Of a stretch of 64,000 nt of DNA, positions 1 to 8,685 are shown piece by piece. A model generated the notes under the pieces. It made no database searches and was not told the origin of the DNA. It saw only the letters and a program-made list of their open reading frames with translations. The DNA comes from Sinorhizobium fredii NGR234 (GTDB taxonomy: Bacteria > Pseudomonadota > Alphaproteobacteria > Rhizobiales > Rhizobiaceae), in assembly GCF_000018545.1 (NCBI RefSeq), contig NC_012587.1, positions 558,001 to 622,000 on the forward strand. Reading direction: 5' to 3'. The translations under genes were made by a program, and so were the position numbers. Numbering within the stretch: position 1 is the first letter of the stretch; each line of letters begins with the position of its first letter.

Positions 1-244
1 GTTTCAGGTGGTGCACGCCCCCTCCAACGCGGCGGACGACGCCGACGCCCTCGAAGCCGGGCACGAAAGGCAGTTCGGTGCGGGCGCGGTAGGCGCCGGT
101 GACGGGGATCAGGTCCGAGGGATTGATCGCCGCAAGCGAGATTTCGACCTCCACTTCACCGGCTCCCGGTTCGATGCGGGCGGCGTCGACAAGCTCGATG
201 ACTTGTTCGGGGTCGCCAAACTGTCTAACGAGGGTGGAGCGCAT
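1..244 (-). CDS. MDR-family NAD(P)H:quinone oxidoreductase, N-terminal part only
   Basis: The reverse strand from the ATG at 244 reads about 81 codons to the window edge, so the gene is cut by the window. The residues INPSDLIPVTGAYR and LPFVPGFEGVGVV match the N-terminal GroES-like domain of zinc-independent medium-chain dehydrogenases of the quinone-reductase/2-enoyl reductase type. A GAGG lies about 8 nt before the ATG. The start is only 14 bp from the divergent thioesterase start at 259. The substrate cannot be judged because the Rossmann half is missing. Confidence 0.75.
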   Translation of the reverse strand, partial: MRSTLVRQFGDPEQVIELVDAARIEPGAGEVEVEISLAAINPSDLIPVTGAYRARTELPFVPGFEGVGVVRRVGGGVHHLK

Positions 245-258
245 GTAAGGGGCCTCGC

Positions 259-660
259 ATGGACGGCACAGAGCGGGAAAATGTCACGGAAATCCGTATT
301 CCGTTTCGCGATATAGACATGCATGGCCACATGCACAATGCGGCCTATTACGCGCATGCCGAGGCGGCGCTCGCCAGTCTCTGGCGGCATCGGCCGCCCG
401 TCAATAACGAACCGGCCTATCTGGTGCGTCGCTCGGCCTGCCTCTTCCATCGCGGCTTGCGTTTCGACGAGCCGGCCCGCTTCACCGTATCTGTCGCCAA
501 GATCGGCGGCAGTTCGGTGAGTTTCGCGGTGCGGGTCGAAGCCGGCGCGCATCTCGCGGCGGAGGTCGAGATCGTCTGGGTCGCCGTCGATCCCGCTCGC
601 CATCAGCCCGTGGCATTACCCGCTGCAACCCGCGACTGGCTTTCTGCCTATATAGCCTGA
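259..660 (+). CDS. Acyl-CoA thioesterase, hotdog fold (4HBT family)
   Basis: A 133-residue protein of the size usual for single-hotdog thioesterases. Near the N-terminus RDIDMHGHMHNAAYY matches the family pattern D-x-x-G-H-x-x-N around the catalytic Asp and the start of the long helix, as in YbgC/4-hydroxybenzoyl-CoA thioesterases. It probably hydrolyses acyl-CoA in the cytoplasm, with an unknown substrate. AAGGGG stands about 8 nt before the ATG. The 3' end overlaps the convergent thiolase gene by 13 bp. The neighbouring acyl-CoA ligase and thiolase suggest acyl-CoA metabolism, but they are on the other strand. Confidence 0.75.
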   Translation: MDGTERENVTEIRIPFRDIDMHGHMHNAAYYAHAEAALASLWRHRPPVNNEPAYLVRRSACLFHRGLRFDEPARFTVSVAKIGGSSVSFAVRVEAGAHLAAEVEIVWVAVDPARHQPVALPAATRDWLSAYIA

Positions 661-1847
661 TCGAGCCGCAGCGATCGGAAATGGGCAACGACGCCCATGC
701 CGCCGCCGACACCCATCATCGCCAGGCCCTCGCTGTCCCTCGCTGCGGCAAGCATCTGCGAAAACAGCCTGACGACGAGAATCGCGCCGGAAGCCCCGTA
801 GGGGTGGCCGAGCGCAATCGCCCCGCCGTCGCGATTGACGCGCTCTGGCGAAATGCCGAGCGGATCGAGACTGCCGAGGACCTGTGAGGCGAAGGCCTCG
901 TTGAACTCGATGAAGTCGACCTTGTCGACGTCGAGCGCCGGGTTGCGGGCACGAAGTTTCGCCATTGCCGGCACCGGACCGAGGCCGAGCAGGTTGGGAT
1001 CGACGCCCGCCGTCGCCGCGTCGACGAATTCGAGAGCAAAGGGCACGCCACGCCGGCGCGCCTGGGCGAGCGAGGTCACCAGCACGACTGCGGCGCCGTC
1101 ATTGATCGGGCAGGCGTTGCCGGCGGTGACGGTACCGTCCTTGACGAACACCGGCTTCAGCCGGGCGAGCGTCTCCGCCGAGGCGTTGGGGCGGGGGCAC
1201 TCGTCAATGGCGACTGGGCCGATCGGCGTCTCCACCGGCACGATCTCACGCTGAAAGCGGCCCGCCGTCTCTGCGGCCACGGCACGGCGATGACTTTCGA
1301 GTGCAAACTGGTCCTGGCGCTCCCGCGATATCCCGCAGACCGCGGCGACGTTCTCCGCCGCAACACCCATATCCGGATCGCCGATGAGATCGGGAGCCAT
1401 CCGGGCCCGCTTCACCGGCTGCAGTTCCTCGCCTCGCGCCAGCGGTGGGCGAAGCCGGATATGGGCGCGGCTGGCACTTTCGGTACCGCCGGCGAGAAAA
1501 TATCGCCCGGCGCCGGCCTGGATCTGCCGCGCCGCCAGGACGATCGCTTCGAGCCCGGAGCCGCATTGGCGGTCGACGGTCACGCCGGGGATCGAAACGG
1601 GGAGGCCGGCTTCGAGCGCGGCAAGACGGGCCAGGTTGCCGGCGCTGTTCGCGGCGTTGCCGAGAAGCACGTCGTCGATGTCGTTCCTGTCGATTCCGGT
1701 ATCGGTGACGATCCTGTCGATCAGCAGAGCGGCGAGGCTTTCCGGCTCGATCGTCGCGAGGCTGCCATTGACGCGGCCGATCGGGGTTCGCAGCGCCTGA
1801 ATGACGACCGGTGTGCGAGTGGGATCAGAAGAGGCGTTCAAGGGCAC
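648..1847 (-). CDS. Thiolase-family acetyl-CoA acyltransferase lacking the second catalytic Cys
   Basis: A 399-residue thiolase. The nucleophile lies in VDRQCGSG (Cys95), followed by NEAFA and the GHPYGASGA block with His348. In the C-terminal motif, which is normally C-x-G-G-G, the sequence reads MMGVGGGMG, so Gly379 stands where the acid/base Cys is expected. That change could weaken condensation or cleavage, or place the protein in a thiolase-like subclass. The gene overlaps the upstream acyl-CoA ligase by 23 bp and is the last member of the bioMNY-ligase-thiolase run, so it is probably co-transcribed with the biotin transporter. The family call is firm; activity is uncertain. Confidence 0.85.
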   Translation of the reverse strand: MPLNASSDPTRTPVVIQALRTPIGRVNGSLATIEPESLAALLIDRIVTDTGIDRNDIDDVLLGNAANSAGNLARLAALEAGLPVSIPGVTVDRQCGSGLEAIVLAARQIQAGAGRYFLAGGTESASRAHIRLRPPLARGEELQPVKRARMAPDLIGDPDMGVAAENVAAVCGISRERQDQFALESHRRAVAAETAGRFQREIVPVETPIGPVAIDECPRPNASAETLARLKPVFVKDGTVTAGNACPINDGAAVVLVTSLAQARRRGVPFALEFVDAATAGVDPNLLGLGPVPAMAKLRARNPALDVDKVDFIEFNEAFASQVLGSLDPLGISPERVNRDGGAIALGHPYGASGAILVVRLFSQMLAAARDSEGLAMMGVGGGMGVVAHFRSLRLDQAI

Positions 1848-3321
1848 CGTTCTCCTCCGCGATCCATTGCTGCAGTTTTCCGACGGCGATCTTGCCGGAG
1901 ACGGTCATTGGCATCTCCCGGCAGAGCCAGACCTTACGCGGATGCTTGTAGCGCGGCAGAGCGTCAGCAAGATGACGCTCCAGCTCCTCGCGCTCGAACC
2001 TATCATGGTTTGGCTGGATGACCGCGACAAGCTCGCTGCCGAGATCCGGATGATCAATCCCGAAGACCAACACCGACCGAACCCCGGCCGCGGCCATGAT
2101 CGCGGCCTCGACTTCGGAGGGATAGATATTGTTGCCGCCGGAGAGCACCATGCCGCCGGCACGGCCGATGAGATGCAGCGTGCCGTCCCTGTCGAGAAAT
2201 CCGAGGTCGCCGACGGTGGCGAGCCGCCCTTCGCGGTGAAAACCGATGCCGTCGTTGCTGGCGATGTAGCCGTACGATATCAGCGCGCTGTCGACGAAGA
2301 TCGCCCCGGTTTCTCCCGACGGCAGGCTGTTGCCGCGATCGTCGAGGATGGCCAGCCGGACGCCCGGGAATGGCTTTCCGACGGCAGTCGGGGAATGATC
2401 GTCATCTGCGCCGGCAACGGTGATGAAGCCGAGTTCCGATGCGCCGTAGTATTCGATCACTTCCGCGGCGGGGAAAGCCCGAGCCGCGGCGCTGCGGTCC
2501 GCCGGTGTCAGTTTGGCGCCGGCAACGGTGATCTTTTCAACAGAGGTCACGGCCGCGGACTTCGTCTGTTCGCAAAGCCGACGCAGCATCGTCGGCACCA
2601 GCACCAGGCGCTTCGCCCTGGTGTCGCTGATGACATCGAGCGCCTGGCGCGGTTCGAAATGACGGGCGCCGATGAATTCGGCTCCGGCCGCAAGGCACTC
2701 GACAAGGGCATAAAGCGCCAGCCCGTGCGCCAGTGGACCGGGTGCATAGGTCGTCGCTTCCGGTCCTATGCCGAAGAAGTGCTGACCGGTTTCAAGGCTT
2801 AGGCGCCAGGATCCGCGGTCGCGGATGATCGCCTTCGGCTCGCCGGTCGTGCCGGAGGTGAAGACCACGAGGAAGGGTTCGGCATCCTCGCCGATGCTGA
2901 TCGGAGACGAACCGTCGAAAGTCTCGAGCGCATGCGTCTCTCCTACGGAGGGGACGTCCAGGTGCAGGCGATCGCCGTCGGCACGGATGACGATCTCCGG
3001 CCGCAGTTTTTCCTTCATCCGCTGGCGGCGCGATTCCGGCAGGTGCGGATCGATGAGTGCCGCACAATTGCCGCCCGACGTCGCTGCGATGAAGGCCGCG
3101 GCAAAGAGCGGGTGATTGCCGGTTTCGAGCGCAATCAGCCGCACCCGGCCGGCAAGGACACTTTGTTCCGTTGTCTGCAGGGCCGCCTGTTCGATCGCGT
3201 GCAGAATGCGACCTGCGGCCGCGGCAAGCTCGGCGAATGTGAAAACCCGGCCCTCGATGCGGAAGGCCGGGGCGTGCAGGCGTTCGCCCTCATGCCGCAG
3301 AATGGCCCGTGCGAGCGGCAT
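1825..3321 (-). CDS. Class I adenylate-forming acyl-CoA ligase
   Basis: A 498-residue member of the ANL superfamily, which activates a carboxylate as acyl-AMP and transfers it to CoA. The P-loop TSGTTGEPK is at residues 155-163, YYGASELG forms the A5-like motif, VGDLGFLDRDG the ribose-binding motif, and GRAGGMVLSGGNNIYP the hinge. The C-terminal SGKI carries the catalytic Lys. The start is 4 bp from the end of bioY and the stop lies inside the thiolase gene, so it belongs to the bioMNY run. A medium-chain or dicarboxylic acid linked to biotin precursors is a possible substrate, but this is inference from context only. Confidence 0.85.
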   Translation of the reverse strand: MPLARAILRHEGERLHAPAFRIEGRVFTFAELAAAAGRILHAIEQAALQTTEQSVLAGRVRLIALETGNHPLFAAAFIAATSGGNCAALIDPHLPESRRQRMKEKLRPEIVIRADGDRLHLDVPSVGETHALETFDGSSPISIGEDAEPFLVVFTSGTTGEPKAIIRDRGSWRLSLETGQHFFGIGPEATTYAPGPLAHGLALYALVECLAAGAEFIGARHFEPRQALDVISDTRAKRLVLVPTMLRRLCEQTKSAAVTSVEKITVAGAKLTPADRSAAARAFPAAEVIEYYGASELGFITVAGADDDHSPTAVGKPFPGVRLAILDDRGNSLPSGETGAIFVDSALISYGYIASNDGIGFHREGRLATVGDLGFLDRDGTLHLIGRAGGMVLSGGNNIYPSEVEAAIMAAAGVRSVLVFGIDHPDLGSELVAVIQPNHDRFEREELERHLADALPRYKHPRKVWLCREMPMTVSGKIAVGKLQQWIAEENGALERLF

Positions 3322-3325
3322 CGCC

Positions 3326-3889
3326 TCAGGCGCGGGCCGGCAGCAGCGGATAGCCGGCGTAGACGGCGCGCGCGGCGAGTGTGGCGATCGCCGCCTTGAG
3401 GAGATCGCCCGGAATGAACACGAGCGCGCCGGTCGCGGCGGCCGTGAGCGGCGTGCCCGTGACGGCGGAGAGCCACGGAACGCCGATCGCGTAGAGGACG
3501 ACGATGCCGCCGATCACCGAGGCGAGGAAAAAGCCGACGAACTGACGCGCTTCCGAATTGCCCTGGTGTACGAAGCGCTCGGCGATCAGGCCGGTGACGA
3601 AAGCGGCAACCGCCCAGCCGAGGATGAAGCCGCCCGAGGGGCCGGCGAAGACGGCAAGCCCGCCGCGACCGCCCGACAGCACGGGCAGGCCGATCGCGAC
3701 CAATAGGACGAACAGCAGGAACGCCAGCGCGCCGCGCTTGGCGCCGATGATGCAGCCGGCCAGCATGACGCCCATCGATTGCGCGGTGATCGGAACGGGA
3801 ATGAAGCCGAGCGTGATCGGCGGAATGAGGCCGAGCACGACGACGATTGCGGCGAATAGCGCAATGAGGACGAGGTCTCTGGTGTTCAT
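3326..3889 (-). CDS. bioY: Biotin ECF transporter S component BioY
   Basis: A 187-residue integral membrane protein with about six hydrophobic segments. It has the BioY signature near the N-terminus (VPITAQSMGVMLAG) and the GPSGGFILGW block, which contribute to the substrate-binding face of the S component. It captures biotin in the cytoplasmic membrane and works with the energising module BioM-BioN encoded just upstream. It lies 32 bp after bioN and 4 bp before the ligase gene. No convincing BioR operator was seen in the short bioN-bioY spacer. Confidence 0.92.
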   Translation of the reverse strand: MNTRDLVLIALFAAIVVVLGLIPPITLGFIPVPITAQSMGVMLAGCIIGAKRGALAFLLFVLLVAIGLPVLSGGRGGLAVFAGPSGGFILGWAVAAFVTGLIAERFVHQGNSEARQFVGFFLASVIGGIVVLYAIGVPWLSAVTGTPLTAAATGALVFIPGDLLKAAIATLAARAVYAGYPLLPARA

Positions 3890-3921
3890 GTAGTCCTACC
3901 CTTTTATTAGAAAGCGCGAAT

Positions 3922-4527
3922 TTATTGGCGGCGAAATCCGCGCGCGTCAATGGCGGCCGCGATCGTGTCCGCATCTTTCAGCGTCAGGATGATCAGCGGC
4001 CCGATGATCGTCAACGGACGGATCGGCAGCCCTCGGGCGCGGTGCGCCTCGCTGATCGCCTGATATCGGGCGAAGATATCCGGGACGAAGCGCAGCACGA
4101 GGCCGAGCGCCAGGCTGACGTCAGCGGCCCGCAGCAGGCCGAGACGCTCCGCCGGTTTCAGGAGGATGGTGGTCTCGTCCATGAAGGCGCCGATCGTCGT
4201 CGTCGCCGTGACGGCGGCGGCAAACAGCACGAGGGCCGTCAGCCGCAGCACGAGAGCGGCCACATCGGGGAAGGGGACAAGGAAGAGGTTGACTGCGGCG
4301 AGAATAAGGATCGTGAACAGGACGAAGCCGACCCGCGAAAATGCCTGGCGTGCCGTCATGCCGAGCGAAAGGTAGAGGGCGCCGCAGAGGAGAAAGGCCG
4401 GCAGCAGCAGAAGCGGCGCGTTCGTCGTAAAAAGACCCACGCTGAGGACGAGGAGAGCAATGAGCTTCAGGCGCACCGGCACCCGGTGAAACCAGCTTTG
4501 CCCTTCCACATAGAGGCTCGTCAGCAT
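3922..4527 (-). CDS. bioN: Biotin ECF transporter T component BioN
   Basis: A 201-residue EcfT-type membrane protein. The two Ala-Arg-Gly motifs that contact the ATPase are present, EAHRARGLPI in the cytoplasmic loop and IDARGFRRQ at the C-terminus. It couples ATP hydrolysis by BioM to BioY. The first codons overlap the end of bioM by 7 bp, indicating translational coupling. At about 200 residues it is shorter than the roughly 260 of group II EcfT proteins, which is normal for the dedicated BioN class. Confidence 0.92.
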   Translation of the reverse strand: MLTSLYVEGQSWFHRVPVRLKLIALLVLSVGLFTTNAPLLLLPAFLLCGALYLSLGMTARQAFSRVGFVLFTILILAAVNLFLVPFPDVAALVLRLTALVLFAAAVTATTTIGAFMDETTILLKPAERLGLLRAADVSLALGLVLRFVPDIFARYQAISEAHRARGLPIRPLTIIGPLIILTLKDADTIAAAIDARGFRRQ

Positions 4528-5201
4528 CCGGCCACCTCGTGATAGCGGCGGATGGTTTCGCCGGGGCTGCCGTCGGCGACAAGCCGGCCCTCGTGAAACA
4601 GCAGGAGACGTTCCACCGCTTCGACAAGCCCCAAGTCATGGGTGATGACGATCGTATCCTCGTCGAGTGCGTCGATCGTTGCCGCGACCATGCGGCGGTT
4701 GCGCAGGTCGAGCTGGTTGGTCGGCTCGTCGAGGATCAGGATTTTCGGGCCGGTGACGACGACGCTGGCCATGGCGATGAGCTGTGTCTCCCCGCCGGAA
4801 AGCTCGTGTACCCGCCGTCTGGCGAGATGGCTGACGGCAAACCGGGCCAGCACCGCCTCCGTTCGCGAGGAGATCTCGTGCGCCGGCAGGCCGCGATTCT
4901 TGAGTCCGAAGGCAATATCGTCGGAAACGATCGGCATGATCAACTGGTGCTGCGGATTCTGGAAAATGAAGCCGGCCTCGGCAAGCACCGCCCGGTCGTC
5001 CTTCACCGTATCGAGCCCGTTGACTGTCACGCGTCCCGTGGTCGGCTTGACCAATCCATTGATCAGCCGCGCGAAGGTCGTCTTGCCGGAGCCGTTGAGG
5101 CCGATGATGCCGATGCGCCGTTCGTCGAGGGCAAGCGTCAGGGGATGAAGCGCTACCCGCTCGCCGAACCGGACCGAGCAATCGGTGAGGCGGATGTCCA
5201 A
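4521..5201 (-). CDS. bioM: Biotin ECF transporter ATPase BioM
   Basis: A 226-residue ABC ATPase with Walker A GLNGSGKTT, the Q-loop in FQNPQHQL, signature LSGGETQ, Walker B ILILDEPTNQLD and the switch His in VITHDLGL. It is the first gene of the leftward run bioM-bioN-bioY-ligase-thiolase and powers biotin uptake. The ~130 bp to the divergent YcaQ-like gene must carry its promoter. A CTATAG core occurs at 5231-5236, but it matches the rhizobial BioR palindrome at only about 6 of 10 positions, so regulation is not shown. Confidence 0.92.
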   Translation of the reverse strand: MDIRLTDCSVRFGERVALHPLTLALDERRIGIIGLNGSGKTTFARLINGLVKPTTGRVTVNGLDTVKDDRAVLAEAGFIFQNPQHQLIMPIVSDDIAFGLKNRGLPAHEISSRTEAVLARFAVSHLARRRVHELSGGETQLIAMASVVVTGPKILILDEPTNQLDLRNRRMVAATIDALDEDTIVITHDLGLVEAVERLLLFHEGRLVADGSPGETIRRYHEVAGC

Positions 5202-5332
5202 TCTTGGTCCTCGTCAGTTGTCGTGGTGGCTCTATAGGGCAACTCGATCGGCAAGGGCAATGCAGCCTTTGCCGGATTGCTTTATGGTTGGATGGCATTT
5301 GAAAGTTGGGAATAAAAGCCTATTCTCCTGCC

Positions 5333-6532
5333 ATGACGATTCGTCTCTCCAATCGCGATGCCCGGCGCATCTTTCTCGCCAAGCAGGGTCTCTCTGCCGC
5401 GCCGCATCGTGCGCTGGGCAAGGATGGCCTGCTGCGGCTGATCCACGACATCGGCTTCGTACAGGTCGACAGCATCTCGACCGTCGCGCGGGCTCATCAC
5501 CAGATCCTGTTTTCGCGCAACCAGACCTATCGCCGCGAGCATTTGAGCGAGCTCCTCGAAGAGGACGGTGACCTCTTCGAACACTGGACCCACGACGCTT
5601 CGATCATTCCGAGTGCCTTCTTCGTCTATTGGAAGCATCGCTTCAAATGGGAGAGCGAAACGCTGAGAGAGCGCTGGCGCAGGTGGCGCGGCGAGGGGTT
5701 TGACGCGAGTTGCGACGAAACCTATGAACGGATCGCCAGCGGCGGAGCGGTGATGGCGCGAGAGCTGAAGGAAGACCATCACGAATCCGGCGGCTGGTGG
5801 AACTGGCACCCGTCGAAGACGGCGCTCGAAGTGCTCTGGCGGCAGGGGCGGCTGGCGATCGCTCGCCGCGTCAACTTCCAGAAGGTCTACGACCTGACGG
5901 AGCGGGTGATCCCGGCTCATCACTATGAAGGCGATGTTAGCCATCCGGAGTTTATCGATTGGGCCTGCCGCAGCGCCCTCGGACGCCTCGGCTTTGCAAC
6001 GCACGGGGAGATCGCCGCCTTTTGGGACCTCGCCTCGCCCGAGGAAGCCAAGGCCTGGGTCGCAGAACATCGCGACGAGCTTTGCGAAATTCTCGTCGAG
6101 CCTGCCAACGGCGGCAAGCCGCGGCCGTCCTATGCTTTTACGGGCTTTCCGGACAACCTCGGCGACGTTCCGGATCCGCCGGCCCGCATTCGTGTCCTGA
6201 GCCCCTTCGATCCTTTGCTGCGCGACCGCAACCGCACCGAACGGCTGTTCGGCTTCTTTTACCGAATCGAGGTTTTTGTCCCCGAGGCGAAGCGTGAATA
6301 TGGCTACTACGTCTTTCCGCTTCTCGAAGGTGATCGGCTGATCGGCCGGATCGACATGAAGGCGGATCGCAAGCGCGGCAGCCTGGAGGTTCGGCGGCTC
6401 TGGCTCGAAGAGGGCATCAAGCCGTCGTCGGGCCGCATCGACAAGGTGATGGCCGAACTCGACCGGATCGCCCGCTTCGCCGGCGTCGGAGGCGTCAATC
6501 TGCTCGAGGGCTGGAACGCCGGCCTCGCCTGA
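5333..6532 (+). CDS. YcaQ/AlkX-like winged-helix DNA glycosylase (HTH_42 family)
   Basis: A 399-residue protein of the YcaQ/AlkZ superfamily, whose characterised members excise bulky or cross-linked bases. The Q-x-D catalytic motif is visible as FVQVDSIST (Gln44, Asp46), which is the YcaQ/AlkX form rather than the Q-x-Q of AlkZ. The repeated winged-helix region follows, with HYEGDVSHPEF and the conserved RVLSPFDPLLRDR block. The ATG at 5333 was chosen because MTIRLSNRDARR matches the usual start; an upstream TTG at 5306 has no good ribosome site. It is divergent from bioM and may act in DNA damage repair. Confidence 0.82.
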   Translation: MTIRLSNRDARRIFLAKQGLSAAPHRALGKDGLLRLIHDIGFVQVDSISTVARAHHQILFSRNQTYRREHLSELLEEDGDLFEHWTHDASIIPSAFFVYWKHRFKWESETLRERWRRWRGEGFDASCDETYERIASGGAVMARELKEDHHESGGWWNWHPSKTALEVLWRQGRLAIARRVNFQKVYDLTERVIPAHHYEGDVSHPEFIDWACRSALGRLGFATHGEIAAFWDLASPEEAKAWVAEHRDELCEILVEPANGGKPRPSYAFTGFPDNLGDVPDPPARIRVLSPFDPLLRDRNRTERLFGFFYRIEVFVPEAKREYGYYVFPLLEGDRLIGRIDMKADRKRGSLEVRRLWLEEGIKPSSGRIDKVMAELDRIARFAGVGGVNLLEGWNAGLA

Positions 6533-6605
6533 TCGATTTTTTCTTGGCTTGCGCACCCGGGCTCCCTAAATGGAGCGAAGAAATCTCACGGCGCGGAGCA
6601 GAACG

Positions 6606-8021
6606 ATGGACACCAACCTCATAAGCCTCTTCGATGCGGACGAGGCGACGGTCCGCAAGGTTCTCTCCGAGACGCTGGCCGGCGCCGACGATGGCGAGCT
6701 CTTCCTTGAACACGCCCAGGCGGAAGTGCTCTCCTTCGACAATGGCCGTCTCAAGGGCGGCAGCTTCAACACCGACCAGGGCTTCGGCCTGCGCGCCGTC
6801 GCCGGCGAAGCGGTCGGGTACGCCCATGCCGGGGAAGTGTCGCTTGCCGCCCTGAAGAGGGCGGCGGACGCCGTCGGACAGGTGACCCGCGGCTATTCCG
6901 GCTCCTATGCGGCTGCCCCGCAGCGCACCAACAAGAAGCTTTACGGTGATGAAAACCCGATCGGCGAGCCGCGCTTCGAGACGAAGGTGACGCTGCTCCA
7001 GGAGATCGATGCCTATCTGCGCGCCAAGGAGCCCAAGGTCAGGCAGGTGACGGCGACGGTCGCGACAAGCTGGCAGGTCGTCGACATTCTAAGGGCGGAT
7101 GGACATCGTGTTCATGACGTGCGGCCGATGACGCGCATCAATATCTCGGTCGTGGTGGGGGAGGGCGATCGGCAGGAATCCGGCACATTCGGTATCGGCG
7201 GACGGCGCGGGTTCGGCGATTTTATCACCGAGGAAAACTGGAAGCGCGGTGCCGACGAAGCGCTGCGGCAGGCGCTCGTCAATCTTGAGGCAGTCGACGC
7301 GCCGGCGGGAACCATGGACGTGGTGCTTGCTTCCGGCTGGCCGGGGGTGATGCTGCATGAAGCGGTCGGCCACGGCCTGGAAGGCGACTTCAACCGGAAG
7401 AAAACCTCCGCCTTCGCCGGGCTCCTCGGCGAGCAGGTGGCGGCCAAGGGCGTCACGGTCGTCGACGACGGCACGATCGAGGCGCGGCGCGGCTCGATCT
7501 CGATCGACGACGAGGGCACGCCCTCCGGCTACAACGTCCTGATCGAGGACGGCAAGCTTGTCGGCTATATGCAGGACCGGCAGAACGCGCGGCTGATGGG
7601 CATGCAGCCGACCGGCAACGGGCGCCGCCAGGGCTATGCGCATGTGCCCATGCCGCGCATGACCAACACCTACATGCTTGCCGGCGACCGGACGCCCGAG
7701 GAAATCATCGCCTCGGTGAAGAAAGGCATCTATGCCGTTTCGTTCGGCGGCGGCCAGGTGGATATCACGTCAGGCAAGTTCGTGTTCGGTTGTACCGAAG
7801 CCTATCTGATCGAGGACGGCAAGGTCGGCGCGCCGGCCAAGGGGGCGATGCTGATCGGCAATGGGCCGGATGCGATGAGGCGGGTGACGATGGTCGGCAA
7901 CGACATGAAGCTCGACACCGGCATCGGCAATTGCGGCAAGGGAGGCCAATGGGTGCCTGTCGGCGTCGGTCAGCCGCATCTGCGGATGGATCAGATCACC
8001 GTCGGTGGCACGCAGGCATAG
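6606..8021 (+). CDS. tldD: Metalloprotease TldD
   Basis: A 471-residue member of the TldD/PmbA family. The HExxxH zinc motif is HEAVGH (His251, Glu252, His256), and the C-terminal GNCGKGGQWVPVGVGQP block is typical of TldD rather than its inactive partner TldE/PmbA. With TldE it forms a protease that degrades unfolded peptides and matures some RiPPs such as microcins. No tldE or RiPP gene is nearby. The ATG at 6606 (MDTNLISLF) fits the family and follows GGAGCAGA. The gene is followed after 9 bp by a GNAT gene and may share its transcript. Confidence 0.93.
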   Translation: MDTNLISLFDADEATVRKVLSETLAGADDGELFLEHAQAEVLSFDNGRLKGGSFNTDQGFGLRAVAGEAVGYAHAGEVSLAALKRAADAVGQVTRGYSGSYAAAPQRTNKKLYGDENPIGEPRFETKVTLLQEIDAYLRAKEPKVRQVTATVATSWQVVDILRADGHRVHDVRPMTRINISVVVGEGDRQESGTFGIGGRRGFGDFITEENWKRGADEALRQALVNLEAVDAPAGTMDVVLASGWPGVMLHEAVGHGLEGDFNRKKTSAFAGLLGEQVAAKGVTVVDDGTIEARRGSISIDDEGTPSGYNVLIEDGKLVGYMQDRQNARLMGMQPTGNGRRQGYAHVPMPRMTNTYMLAGDRTPEEIIASVKKGIYAVSFGGGQVDITSGKFVFGCTEAYLIEDGKVGAPAKGAMLIGNGPDAMRRVTMVGNDMKLDTGIGNCGKGGQWVPVGVGQPHLRMDQITVGGTQA

Positions 8022-8030
8022 GCGGGCGAC

Positions 8031-8534
8031 ATGATCAGCCAAGCGGGAGATAGTCTGGAGATCCGGCGTTTTTCGACGTCGGACGAGCAAGGCGTCATCG
8101 ACGTCATCCTGCCGATCCAGCGGGAGGAATTCGGCATCGCCATCACTGCCGAAGACCAGCAGGACCTTCGGGCGATCCCGGAATTCTACCAGAGCGGCAA
8201 CGGCGACTTCTGGATTGCGGCCGCTGGGGAACGTATCGTCGGCACGATTGCCCTCAAGGATATCGGCGGCGCCGAGGCAGCCTTGCGCAAGATGTTCGTC
8301 GCGTCCGCTTTTCGTGGCCGCGAACACGCCGTCGCCGCCCGGCTGCTCGATGCACTCCTCGCCCATGCCGAGCGGCGGAACATAGAGGCAATCTATCTGG
8401 GGACGACCGAGAAGTTCCTCGCTGCCCATCGGTTCTATGAAAAGAACGGCTTTGTCGAAATCGCCATGCAGGACCTGCCGGCGAGCTTTCCGGTCATGGG
8501 CGTCGATACGAAATTCTATGTTCGCCGGATCTAA
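8031..8534 (+). CDS. GNAT-family N-acetyltransferase
   Basis: A 167-residue acetyltransferase. Motif A, which binds the acetyl-CoA pyrophosphate, appears as LRKMFVASAFRGREHAVA followed by a helix. The later FYEKNGFVEI is the classic motif-B ending Y-x-K-x-G-F. The start is 9 bp after tldD, suggesting a shared transcript. The substrate is unknown; small-molecule and protein amines are both possible. Confidence 0.8.
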   Translation: MISQAGDSLEIRRFSTSDEQGVIDVILPIQREEFGIAITAEDQQDLRAIPEFYQSGNGDFWIAAAGERIVGTIALKDIGGAEAALRKMFVASAFRGREHAVAARLLDALLAHAERRNIEAIYLGTTEKFLAAHRFYEKNGFVEIAMQDLPASFPVMGVDTKFYVRRI

Positions 8535-8685
8535 CTGGCGGTGAAAATCCAACGGTTGATACCGAGGCGGAATACCGGGCGCTAACGAACCTGCAGTGGG
8601 GTTTCACGGTATCTGCCTGTCGGTTTTCGGTATAGATTAGAGACCAGACATAGAACTCCCGCTATCAGACAAAGGAGAAGCCTGA

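Noticed and set aside
5225-5245. Possible BioR operator upstream of bioM
   Set aside because: The CTATAG core matches the TTATAGATAA-type palindrome at only about 6 of 10 positions, which is near chance.
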